From Spirochaetota bacterium (GTDB lineage Bacteria > Spirochaetota > UBA4802 > JAFGJZ01), in contig JAEWVL010000314.1 of the NCBI GenBank assembly GCA_023396665.1, positions 1-20,500 on the forward strand: 20,500 bases of DNA. The letters run 5' to 3'. Shown piece after piece: positions 1 to 6,675 of this stretch. How positions within the stretch are numbered: position 1 is the stretch's first letter; the number at the start of each line of letters is the position of its first letter. The notes beneath the pieces are model-generated. The model searched no databases. It worked only from the letters and a program-made list of their open reading frames with translations, and was not told the origin of the DNA. A program made the translations under genes and the position numbers.

Positions 1-587
1 TGTATATCATGAGGCGCTACGCTCTGCGGCAGCGATTTGTAGGGATAATCGGGCCACACGGCAATATTGCGATAAGAAACACCCGCGTAGAACGAAAGGG
101 GTGAATCAATCGCACAAAGTTCATCGACCAGCAATTTGCTGTATTCCGATGAGATGTGATCTGAAGTAAAATCGTTCATTATGCCACCGGCGGCATTGAC
201 AATATTCATACGAAAAGCGAGATCATTCGGCCCCAAAGCGATGCCCATGTTGAGCGCCTCGAAAGGCGCGCGTCCGGTATAATATACGGCCGGATCATAA
301 CCGAACACGGCCAGATTTGCGGTATCGCTGCCAGGAGCCATGCCCTCAGGAACGGTTCGAACCATCCCGGAAATTCCTTTTCGGGCACAATCGTCCATAT
401 GAGGAGTCGGTACATACGCCAGCGGGGTAAGCCCGCCCAGGGATGCGATCGGAAGATCAGCCATCCCGTCGGCAAGCAATACAATATATTTAGGCTTTTG
501 CGGTTTTTGCAGATTTGACGGTTTTGACACTTTTGACGGACTTGAGGCCTTTTGCCCGGACTGCTTTTGTTGATTTTGGTTTTTCAT
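1..587 (-). CDS. apgM: Archaeal-type cofactor-independent phosphoglycerate mutase (ApgM family), C-terminus cut by the window edge
   Basis: Alkaline-phosphatase-superfamily enzyme of the ApgM type, expected to interconvert 3- and 2-phosphoglycerate using two metal ions and a catalytic serine. About 195 codons are present; the family is usually about 400 residues, so roughly half is missing beyond base 1. After a 32-residue Gln/Lys/Ser-rich N-terminal extension the conserved core begins: KYIVLLADGMAD (metal-binding Asp40), GGLTPL, TPHMDD, then PEGMAPGSDTANLAVFGYDP with the predicted catalytic Ser87, and YYTGRAPFEA. The ATG at 587 is the only good start upstream of the core; its ribosome site is weak (AAAGGGCG). 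It overlaps the upstream 131-aa gene by 98 bases in another frame, so translation is probably coupled. The same family has also been proposed to act as homoserine kinase; sequence alone does not settle which. Family assignment is secure, the reaction less so. Confidence 0.85.
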   Translation of the reverse strand, partial: MKNQNQQKQSGQKASSPSKVSKPSNLQKPQKPKYIVLLADGMADLPIASLGGLTPLAYVPTPHMDDCARKGISGMVRTVPEGMAPGSDTANLAVFGYDPAVYYTGRAPFEALNMGIALGPNDLAFRMNIVNAAGGIMNDFTSDHISSEYSKLLVDELCAIDSPLSFYAGVSYRNIAVWPDYPYKSLPQSVAPHDI

Positions 588-885
588 CGACGCCCTTTGT
601 ATTCTTTTTTACAAGAAATATGTAGTGACGAATATACGGCTGCAGACCCTCATGAAAATCGTTGATATTGACCGCAGAAGGATCTTTAAACACCATATCC
701 ACTGACAACTTTGTAATATCCTGATCACAGGAGTCGATAAGAATTTTGAAACGTTTAAGAATTTCCTTGTCAACCGCATCTTCTGACATCTTGTTCATCG
801 CGGTATAAAGACGAGCCAGGTTTACCTTGCGAGTACTTCTGCCTTTTTTTTTGGTTTTCTTGATCATTGCTTCGCGTTCAGCCAT
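490..885 (-). CDS. Small basic protein of unknown function with Lys/Ala/Ser/Thr-rich C-terminal tail
   Basis: A 131-residue protein that I do not recognise. The ATG at 885 is chosen because GGAGG sits nine bases upstream; a TTG at 894 lies directly on that ribosome site and is rejected. Three parts are visible: a basic N-terminus (about residues 1-20, KKTKKKGRSTRK), a mixed-charge core of about 75 residues that looks helical and folded, and a C-terminal tail of about 30 residues made of VK[S/T] and AK[T/A] triplets. The tail resembles histone-H1-like or nucleic-acid-binding extensions and recurs in kind on the ABC ATPase at 16762-17760. The last 98 bases also encode the N-terminus of the phosphoglycerate mutase. 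A basic tail could bind nucleic acid or acidic surfaces, but that is inference. The gene is probably real: good ribosome site, plausible promoter and coupling to a conserved gene. Confidence 0.7.
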   Translation of the reverse strand: MAEREAMIKKTKKKGRSTRKVNLARLYTAMNKMSEDAVDKEILKRFKILIDSCDQDITKLSVDMVFKDPSAVNINDFHEGLQPYIRHYIFLVKKNTKGVDEKPKSTKAVRAKGLKSVKSVKTVKSAKTAKA

Positions 886-942
886 ATAAACCAACCTCCG
901 TACTTACGCCGGCAGAGATACACTACGACGTACTCGGTTTAA

Positions 943-974
943 ATATTAGCAGTTTGCTGCTTAACAGCAAACTG
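943..974 (-). promoter_or_regulatory. Candidate promoter containing a perfect 10-bp palindrome, for the 131-aa protein operon
   Basis: CAGTTTGCTG at 950-959 and its exact complement CAGCAAACTG at 965-974 flank a 5-base loop. Read on the minus strand, TTTGCT (971-966), a 17-base gap and TAATAT (948-943) make a plausible -35/-10 pair, so the palindrome fills the -35 and spacer. This suggests a repressor operator. No T-run follows, so a terminator is less likely. Confidence 0.4.
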
Positions 975-1110
975 TCAGGGGAAATCGCGTTATAACGACT
1001 ATCCGCCAAAAACCACCCGTGCGGGCTAACACACGAGCCGAGAACCGATACTAAAAAGCATGAGCCCCTTGTAAACAAAATTTCCAACAAAAATGGATAT
1101 TTTCCAGGCT

Positions 1111-1142
1111 CCCGGAACCCCTTTCCGGATGGGTTTCCGGGG
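1111..1142. repeat. Imperfect inverted repeat
   Basis: CCCGGAACCC at 1111-1120 faces GGGTTTCCGGGG at 1131-1142 across a 10-base loop that itself contains TTCCGG. One inserted T breaks an otherwise full match. The structure is GC-rich in an AT-rich gap. No T-tract follows on either strand, so it is probably not an intrinsic terminator; it could be an operator or an RNA stem. Confidence 0.4.
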
Positions 1143-1296
1143 TGATATCAACCTTCACCGAAGCAACAATATCGCTTTACAGTAAGGATATTCCATTCAA
1201 GAATCAATTTTTTTTATCCGATCTGGTATTATAAGACCACTGCGCCACTGCAGCAGATTAGCGCTTCAAGCACAACATGCGAACGGGAGAAAAACA

Positions 1297-1425
1297 ATGT
1301 TTTGTCAAAACTGTAAAAAACCGCTTAGCCGGCTCGACCATCACTATATTCCCGTAAAAGGACAGAAAGGCTACAGGCTCTGCCTGGAATGTGCAAAAAA
1401 ACTGAAAATTGTCACCCTCGTGTGA
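1297..1425 (+). CDS. 42-residue zinc-ribbon microprotein
   Basis: ATG at 1297 follows GGGAGA (1285-1290) at a 6-base spacing, and the frame closes with TGA at 1423-1425. The peptide carries two CxxC knuckles, CQNC (Cys3, Cys6) and CLEC (Cys29, Cys32), separated by 22 residues, the usual geometry of a treble-clef or zinc-ribbon site. Between them is a short basic/aromatic loop (LDHHYIPVKGQKGYRLC). Two paired knuckles, a proper ribosome site and a length that closes straight after the second knuckle make chance unlikely. The pattern resembles short zinc-finger proteins and the ends of larger nucleic-acid-binding proteins, but I cannot name a family. It lies about 150 bases upstream of the STAS gene on the same strand and could be cotranscribed with it. 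Confidence 0.65.
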   Translation: MFCQNCKKPLSRLDHHYIPVKGQKGYRLCLECAKKLKIVTLV

Positions 1426-1577
1426 TTTTCTGAACCACCGAAATTTCCATTATTTTTACAATTTTGCTTTCAATATATTCCCCTGTACTGATATGGTAAA
1501 AATAAGTGGAAAGTGAATAGAATTGGTATACATTGGGTATGCAGATTGGTGCTTTTTTACGATTTTCAGGGGAATCG

Positions 1578-1901
1578 ATGAAGATAACATACAGAGAACA
1601 GTCCGACATGCAAATCTTTGACATCGAGGGCAATATAGCCTTCGAGGAAACACAGGATCTTGAGGACTATATATATTCCCATACGCTCCCAAAATATTCA
1701 CGCATCGGTATTAACCTTGAGAAGGTGCCTTATCTGAACAGTTCGGCTCTCGGTTCCTTTGTTCGAATATTACAGACCTATAAAAGCCGTGACATAATCA
1801 TGTACGTACTGAATGTCAATTCCGATATCGAGAACCTCTTTCAGATAACAGGCGTCAACCGCTACTTCAATTTCCTCGACAGCAAACAGGACACAGTTTA
1901 A
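1578..1901 (+). CDS. STAS-domain anti-sigma-factor antagonist (SpoIIAA/RsbV type)
   Basis: A 107-residue single STAS domain, the usual length for SpoIIAA/RsbV-like proteins. These bind an anti-sigma serine kinase when unphosphorylated, releasing the sigma factor or another partner. The signature is visible: INLEKVPYLNSSALGSFVRI, where Ser55 or Ser56 corresponds to the phosphorylated serine of the classical DSSGLG motif; here the preceding Asp is Asn (Asn54). The downstream LFQITGVNRYFNF matches the conserved C-terminal helix region. ATG at 1578 is chosen because AGGGG (1568-1572) precedes it by five bases; a TTG at 1533 would add 15 unconserved residues. No kinase or sigma factor is adjacent, but a PP2C phosphatase of the matching pathway is encoded at 7911-9854. 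That the two work together is inference. Confidence 0.88.
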   Translation: MKITYREQSDMQIFDIEGNIAFEETQDLEDYIYSHTLPKYSRIGINLEKVPYLNSSALGSFVRILQTYKSRDIIMYVLNVNSDIENLFQITGVNRYFNFLDSKQDTV

Positions 1902-2063
1902 CGCTAGAGACTGAAGTCGATTCACACACCCCGCTTTATCAAAAAAAATACTCATAATTGCCTTCCCTTCACCGACACACATCATAACAATGTTGCGATG
2001 TATCGATCATTGTGTATTTCGTAACTCACCGAACCTAATGGTTCCATAACTATCGTGATGTAG

Positions 2064-2102
2064 CTGATTTTACACAGGCTTTCGAGAGTAAATCAGTTTT
2101 TT
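2064..2102 (+). terminator. Possible rho-independent terminator downstream of the STAS gene
   Basis: CTGATTTTAC (2064-2073) pairs with GTAAATCAG (2088-2096) with one bulged T across a 14-base loop, and six T residues follow directly (2097-2102). The stem is AT-rich and so weak. It lies 162 bases beyond the STAS stop and just ahead of the CAP gene. A second small hairpin, GAACC-TAAT-GGTTC, lies at 2031-2044. Confidence 0.4.
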
Positions 2103-2170
2103 GCTGGAAAAAAAACAAAGAAGAAAGGAGATATTCAACAAATATAGAGAAACGTGAGAGGGTGAGCAGT

Positions 2171-2698
2171 ATGGGACGCATGTCGGCTTGTATTTTAGCA
2201 GTGTTTTGTGCCTTCGGCTTATTGTTGGCACAGGGTATTGACGAAGGAATTAAATCAATCGATGAACGGGGAGCGGCAGAGATTCTTGCAGCGCATAACC
2301 GTTATAGAGGCGCAATCGGTCTTGATGCGCTCGAGTGGTCAAATGAACTTGCACTGGAAGCTCAACGCTGGGCAGATTATCTCGCAAAACATAATGGCCG
2401 TAAAATTTACGGCAGCGGCTCTGTCGAACAGGGTGAAAACATCTGGTGGGGCAGCTCAAACGCCTATACTTTTGCACAAATGGTTGATTGCTGGGGAAGC
2501 GAAGAGAAAGATTTTTCGGATGGAGTATACCCCGCTGTGAGTAAAACCGGCAAACCAGACAATGTATCACATTATACACAGATGGTCTGGAAAACGACAA
2601 CACACGTTGGATGCGCGAAAGCGGTGGCCGGTCAATACGACATACTGGTATGCCGTTATTCGCCACGCGGAAACATTGCAGGTGAAAAGCCGTTCTGA
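2171..2698 (+). CDS. Secreted CAP-superfamily (SCP/PR-1) protein
   Basis: A 175-residue protein with a signal peptide (hydrophobic residues 5-21) followed by one CAP domain. Recognisable motifs in order: AAHNRYR (His42), EQGENIWW (Glu89), VSHYTQMVWKTTTHVGCA (CAP1 signature, His134) and VCRYSPRGNI (CAP2 signature). These supply most of the conserved His/Glu cavity. Cys107, Cys148 and Cys161 could form a disulphide outside the cytoplasm. CAP proteins are extracytoplasmic and vary in role (lipid binding, protease-like, cell-wall association), so no substrate is assigned. ATG at 2171 is preferred to GTG at 2162 because GAGAGGG sits at the right distance. A perfect AAGGAG at 2125-2130 has no start codon behind it. 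The gene seems to stand alone between a possible terminator and a convergent tRNA. Confidence 0.9.
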   Translation: MGRMSACILAVFCAFGLLLAQGIDEGIKSIDERGAAEILAAHNRYRGAIGLDALEWSNELALEAQRWADYLAKHNGRKIYGSGSVEQGENIWWGSSNAYTFAQMVDCWGSEEKDFSDGVYPAVSKTGKPDNVSHYTQMVWKTTTHVGCAKAVAGQYDILVCRYSPRGNIAGEKPF

Positions 2699-2769
2699 TG
2701 ATACGGCATAACCATTACACGGACTAAGCGGAGATTATTATTTTATTAAAGAAGAAAGAAGTGGGATTT

Positions 2770-2842
<73 letters not shown>

Positions 2843-2862
2843 CCGTCTCAAAGACAAGTACA

Positions 2863-2890
2863 TATATAAAAGCACTCGCATTATTGTCAA
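2863..2890 (-). promoter_or_regulatory. Sigma-70-type promoter of tRNA-Phe
   Basis: On the minus strand a perfect TTGACA (2890-2885) is followed after 16 bases by TATATA (2868-2863), about 20 bases ahead of the tRNA 5' end at 2842. It lies inside the stretch that would encode the N-terminus of the divergent TPR protein. Confidence 0.75.
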
Positions 2891-3792
2891 CACAATTCAT
2901 TTTGATTTTTTCTTTTTATTTTTCAAACAGCCTTTCGGGTGCCGAACTGACCGTTCTTCAAAAGAAAGGCATAATTCAATATGAAAATGAAATGACCGAA
3001 TATGCTCTCGAGAGCTTTGAACGGGCGATTGCAGATAATCCGGAAGACCATATTTCCGCACGATACCTCGGTGAGATATGGTACAAAAAAAAACAATATC
3101 GCAGAGCATTAGGTTATTACGAACGCTCGTTGAAATATTATGAGCAGCAGGATGCCGTACACACTCGTGCCGGTGAGATATATGACTATGTCGCACGCTA
3201 CGACAAGGCCTTGTTCCACTTTCAGCGTGCCGCCGAACTGAACCCTGAAAACATTCTGGCCAGAATCGGAATGGCACGAATCGAAAGCCTGCGGAACAAC
3301 GTCGAAAAATCAGAATCGCTTTTCAGAGAAGCATACAACATCGCCAGCAAACAGTCGACCCCCCTTTTTGAGGCGGCTCGAAGTGCCAGAAAAGACAAAA
3401 AGCTCAGACTGGCGGAATTCTATTGCCTCCGGGTGATCGAGGTCAATCCCGCACACACAGAGGCCTATTTCGAAATTTCCTCGATATATCGCTCAGAGGG
3501 AAAAAATGCCGCGGCAATAGCAAAACTTGAGCAACTGAAATATTATCAGCCGCATCTTGAGGCAACATACCATCACATCGCGCACATATACTACGCCAAC
3601 AGGGTGCTTTCAACCAGAAAACTCGATTACGATGCGGCCATAACAAACATCAGCAAAGCGATAGAGCTGAACCCCGAAAATCTCAGAAACTGGGAACTGC
3701 TCGATGATCTTTACCGGCTCATCGGTGATGATATAAACCAGGCGAAAACCCGTAAAAAAATCGAAGAACTGATCAACTCAGGGGCCTTTTAA
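2884..3792 (+). CDS. Probably exported TPR-repeat protein
   Basis: Tandem tetratricopeptide repeats fill most of the protein; clear units include ALESFERAIADNPED, RALGYYERSLKY, ALFHFQRAAELNPEN, AEFYCLRVIEVNPAH and AAITNISKAIELNPEN. TPR arrays are protein-protein scaffolds, so no specific role is assigned. The open frame extends back to 2761, but that part is the antisense of tRNA-Phe and is not protein. The remaining candidate starts are poor: TTG at 2884 gives a hydrophobic signal-like start (STQFILIFSFYF, then SNSLSGAE), TTG at 2902 would cut it, and ATG at 2992 removes it. None has a clear ribosome site. An in-frame ATA at 2866 would give the most typical signal peptide (a Lys followed by ALALLS) but is a non-standard start. 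The start is therefore uncertain; the repeat region is not. It converges with citrate synthase. Confidence 0.85.
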   Translation: MSTQFILIFSFYFSNSLSGAELTVLQKKGIIQYENEMTEYALESFERAIADNPEDHISARYLGEIWYKKKQYRRALGYYERSLKYYEQQDAVHTRAGEIYDYVARYDKALFHFQRAAELNPENILARIGMARIESLRNNVEKSESLFREAYNIASKQSTPLFEAARSARKDKKLRLAEFYCLRVIEVNPAHTEAYFEISSIYRSEGKNAAAIAKLEQLKYYQPHLEATYHHIAHIYYANRVLSTRKLDYDAAITNISKAIELNPENLRNWELLDDLYRLIGDDINQAKTRKKIEELINSGAF

Positions 3793-3879
3793 AGCTATCA
3801 GCCAAGGCTCCACTGACGCTGACAATCGGGCAGAAGTAAACTGCAGCCGGTCAAACACTGCAGCTTCACGAGAACTGCA

Positions 3880-5223
3880 TCATCTTTCCCGAAGGGGTAC
3901 GTAGGCGTGTTCCTCAGCAACACTCTTATATGCTGGTCGAATTATCTTTCCGCCGTTTACTATCTCTTCGAGCCGGTGGGCACTCCAGCCGACAATACGG
4001 GCTATCGCGAACAGCGGAGTAAACAGCTCAGGGGGGATATTGAGCATTCTGTAAACAAAGCCGGAATAAAAATCGACATTTGCGCTTATCCCCTTGTACA
4101 TCTTCCTGTTTTTTGCCACAATCTGGGGCGCTATGCGCTCCACCCTTTCATATAGCCCGTACTCTTCTCCGAAACCCTTGTCATTCGCAAGCTGTTCGAC
4201 ATAGCCCTTGAAAATAACCGCGCGGGGATCCGAGAGAGAATATACAGCATGGCCGATACCGTAGAGCAGCCCCAGGTTGTCAAAAGCCTCTTTATTGACA
4301 ATCTTCGTCAGATACGACGATATCTCATCTTCATCGTTCCAGTCCTTGACATGATCCTTGACATCATCCATCATCTGAACGACCTTAATATTCGCACCGC
4401 CGTGTTTGGGTCCTTTCAGCGAACCGAGCGATGCGGCAACAGCCGAATAGGTATCGGTTCCCGAAGAGGTAACGACATGATTCGTAAATGTGGAGTTATT
4501 ACCACCGCCGTGTTCCGCATGCAGAACCAGGGCAAGATCGAGAAGAACAGCCTCAAGACGTGTATACGAATTGTCATGACGCATCATATGAAGGAAATTT
4601 TCGGCAGCCGATAGATTTGCAAGCGGTTTGTGAACTATAAGACTCTTGTCGTTATGATAATATTCGAGAGCCGAATAGGCATATACCGCCAGAAGAGGGA
4701 AATTAGCTATCAGATAAAGTGACTGGCGCAGTACGTTATCCAGTGAAACATCATCGGGATTGTCGTCATAACTGTACAGAGCCAGTACACTGCGGGCGAT
4801 AGCGTTCATGATATCCCGGCTTGAAGATTTCATGATCATGTCACGAACAAAGCCGTGCGGAAGTCCTCGACATTCACTCAACACCTGGCAGAAATTGTCG
4901 AGCTGATCCTTGTTGGGAAGCGATCCGAGCAGCAGAAGATAGGTCGTCTCTTCAAAGCCGAAACGTTCGTCAGCGATAAATCCCCTTGTAATATCGACGA
5001 CATCCATGCCTCTGTAAATTAATTTACCTTCTATCGGCCTGATTTCTCCGTCTACAGTTTCCGTACCTCTGACCTCGGCAATTTCCGTAAGACCGGCAAG
5101 CACTCCTTTTCCGCTGATATCCCTCAAACCGCGTTTCACATCATAGCTTCTATACAAACTGTTGTCGATAACATCCGCCTGTTTGATAGATTCACAAAAT
5201 CTTAATAACATCTCTTTTTCCAT
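3880..5223 (-). CDS. gltA: Citrate synthase
   Basis: Condenses acetyl-CoA and oxaloacetate to citrate in the cytoplasm. Length is 447 residues, close to the family norm. Signature blocks: LVLHAEHGGGNNSTF (His238 at the first active-site His), GPKHGGAN (His274), GIGHAVYSLSDPRA (His325, oxaloacetate site) and DFYSGFVYRML (Asp384, catalytic base), followed by the Arg-containing IARIVGWSAHRLEE. The N-terminal IEGKLIYRGMDVVD matches the family's conserved RGYD-like segment. The AEHGGGNNSTF form belongs to a branch different from the enterobacterial type (DHEQN), so 2-methylcitrate activity or other substrate breadth cannot be excluded. Start ATG at 5223 has an AGGGGGG ribosome site. The gene stands alone with 499 non-coding bases upstream and a promoter candidate about 360 bases away. 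Confidence 0.95.
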   Translation of the reverse strand: MEKEMLLRFCESIKQADVIDNSLYRSYDVKRGLRDISGKGVLAGLTEIAEVRGTETVDGEIRPIEGKLIYRGMDVVDITRGFIADERFGFEETTYLLLLGSLPNKDQLDNFCQVLSECRGLPHGFVRDMIMKSSSRDIMNAIARSVLALYSYDDNPDDVSLDNVLRQSLYLIANFPLLAVYAYSALEYYHNDKSLIVHKPLANLSAAENFLHMMRHDNSYTRLEAVLLDLALVLHAEHGGGNNSTFTNHVVTSSGTDTYSAVAASLGSLKGPKHGGANIKVVQMMDDVKDHVKDWNDEDEISSYLTKIVNKEAFDNLGLLYGIGHAVYSLSDPRAVIFKGYVEQLANDKGFGEEYGLYERVERIAPQIVAKNRKMYKGISANVDFYSGFVYRMLNIPPELFTPLFAIARIVGWSAHRLEEIVNGGKIIRPAYKSVAEEHAYVPLRER

Positions 5224-5722
5224 ATTACCCCCCTATTTAAACTGAACATATCCTCTTCCCTCAAACCTGCAACCCAAGCGCAAGTATCTCATAGTGACCG
5301 TTTTACGCGATGTGTTCTAAAAACTACTGGGAATCGCCTGCAATCGGCAATTGCAACCCGGCCCTCGAACAGGACAAACGAAAGCGGGGAAATTTTCACC
5401 CGGAAGCTGATTATTCCGGATTCCCCTTACTCATCACCCGGAATGAAACGGTTCACAGAGAAAAACTCTTGATCGGTATATTGTGAGAATATCAGGAAAC
5501 TGCAAAATCGGACAGAACCGACACCAAAACCGGAAACGACCCGACAGAACCTTATCGGTTGTAACGGTGCTTATTCGAGCCGTAACATAATTATTTCACC
5601 CGATATTAAGCGTGTCAAGGAAAAAGAAGGATCGGCCGGAACAGCCGGAAAGAGGGACTGCATACGGCACAGGCCCTGCGAGTCATGAAACTGAATACAA
5701 GAACGTATTATAATCAGTAAAA
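5224..5722. other. Long intergenic region / putative gltA leader
   Basis: 499 bases without a supported gene. Besides the promoter candidate at 5590-5618 it contains an inverted repeat CCGGAA-N8-TTCCGG (5400-5419), a 9-base direct repeat GACAGAACC at 5511-5519 and 5543-5551, and small CCGG-rich stems around 5633-5650. On the minus strand only very short open frames occur. I do not recognise a known riboswitch. Confidence 0.45.
5590..5618 (-). promoter_or_regulatory. Candidate sigma-70 promoter upstream of citrate synthase
   Basis: On the minus strand TTGACA (5618-5613), a 17-base gap, then AATAAT (5595-5590). It would start RNA near 5583 and leave an untranslated leader of about 360 bases before the gltA start at 5223. 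I saw no better promoter nearer the gene. Confidence 0.5.
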
Positions 5723-6577
5723 TCAGTAACTTTGTTCGGAACCGAAAGCACCACGCCCTTCAAGCGGCTTATAAATAAAGCCCGGGTACAGTTTTTTCAG
5801 CGCCTTGACAACGATCTCGGCATCACGCAGGGGTGTTTTCAAACCCTTGCCGAGAAAATCGGACCCGGCGTCAACGAGCAGCATTACTCCGCCATCATTT
5901 TCGACACACTTGATGTGTCCCCCGTGACTTGGCTTAAAACCGAAGGGTTCAGATTTCAGTGATTCTGCGGTCGTCTGATGCGGTTTGGTGCCAATGGAAT
6001 AAAACATGGGATTATATGAAATTGTCTGCGGAACCATCGCTACATAGGTCAAATGATCACCTGCGTCAAGGTTGTACAGAAGCTCCATAAAGCGGTCATA
6101 TCTCACCTTGTCCCAGTCTACGACTTCAACAAACTTACCTATCTTGAATTTCTGCTGTAAGGGGATAAATACCTGTTTGAGCATATCCGCCTTTTTCAGT
6201 GCAAGTATCTGCTCCGGGACAAAGGCTGTCATGAAAAAATATTTCATCGCGTCCTGCAACAGGGAATGCTTCTTATAGAGCGCCCACTCGGTAAGCACCG
6301 TCAAAGCATCCGCCGAACGCGCACTGTTGGCAAAACTTGTTGTGTAACGATAGAGCTTGTCCGACTGATCACAGCGAAGCAAACCCGCCTCTGCGGCAAA
6401 TTCGGTATTTTTCATATCAACAACATTGACAAGAATCAGCGCACCGGTATCATCATAACGCATAAAAGCACCCTGCTGATCTTTCTCACCGTTAATTCTT
6501 CGCACGACACTCCCGCTTTCAATTTCGTTTCCGGGAACAATCTCCTCGGCTAAACCCGAATCAAGAAATTGCCGCAT
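5723..6577 (-). CDS. Conserved-looking protein of unknown function, 284 residues
   Basis: I do not recognise a family. The ATG at 6577 is chosen because AGGAGA stands six bases ahead of it; a TTG at 6667 would add about 30 unlikely residues. The protein is soluble-looking with no signal peptide or membrane segment. The N-terminal third has mixed charge (EEIVPGNEIESGSVVRR), the middle is helical and rich in aromatic residues, and the C-terminal third has features that look constrained: KPSHGGHIKCVENDGGVMLLVDAGSDFLGKG, then LYPGFIYKPLEGRG. His and Asp there could bind metal or a ligand, but that is speculation. It is the last gene of a probable operon behind cinA, 98 bases downstream, with its own good ribosome site. 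Codon use looks like its neighbours. Confidence 0.75.
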   Translation of the reverse strand: MRQFLDSGLAEEIVPGNEIESGSVVRRINGEKDQQGAFMRYDDTGALILVNVVDMKNTEFAAEAGLLRCDQSDKLYRYTTSFANSARSADALTVLTEWALYKKHSLLQDAMKYFFMTAFVPEQILALKKADMLKQVFIPLQQKFKIGKFVEVVDWDKVRYDRFMELLYNLDAGDHLTYVAMVPQTISYNPMFYSIGTKPHQTTAESLKSEPFGFKPSHGGHIKCVENDGGVMLLVDAGSDFLGKGLKTPLRDAEIVVKALKKLYPGFIYKPLEGRGAFGSEQSY

Positions 6578-6675
6578 CACCAGTCTCCTAATATTCATAA
6601 ATAAACATACAATCAAGAATGATGAAAAATGTACAATTGACATCATTCGGTTGTCAGCAGAAGGCAATGCTGTCC

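Larger units (their letters stand above)
886..1296. other. Divergent intergenic region
   Basis: About 410 bases with no supported gene on either strand. It holds the palindromic promoter candidate at 943-974, an imperfect inverted repeat at 1111-1142 and, on the plus strand, an extended -10 motif TGGTATTAT at 1224-1232 with a poor -35, which could serve the zinc-ribbon gene with a leader of about 58 bases. I see no tRNA or riboswitch pattern that I can name. Confidence 0.5.

Noticed and set aside
206..484. 92-codon minus-strand frame at 206-484
   Set aside because: It is out of frame with the phosphoglycerate mutase, whose conserved motifs run through the same bases from 587 to 1.
2208..2666. 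Plus- and minus-strand frames inside the CAP gene
   Set aside because: Shadows of a gene with a signal peptide and full CAP signatures.
3793..3879. Possible bidirectional terminator between the TPR gene and citrate synthase
   Set aside because: Only two CTGCAG hexamers are seen; no stable stem with a T-run on either strand.
4249..4614. 121-codon plus-strand frame inside citrate synthase
   Set aside because: Antisense to the active-site region of citrate synthase; no signals of its own.
5400..5419. CCGGAA-N8-TTCCGG as an intrinsic terminator
   Set aside because: Six-base stem only and no T-tract; recorded as a minor inverted repeat in the leader.
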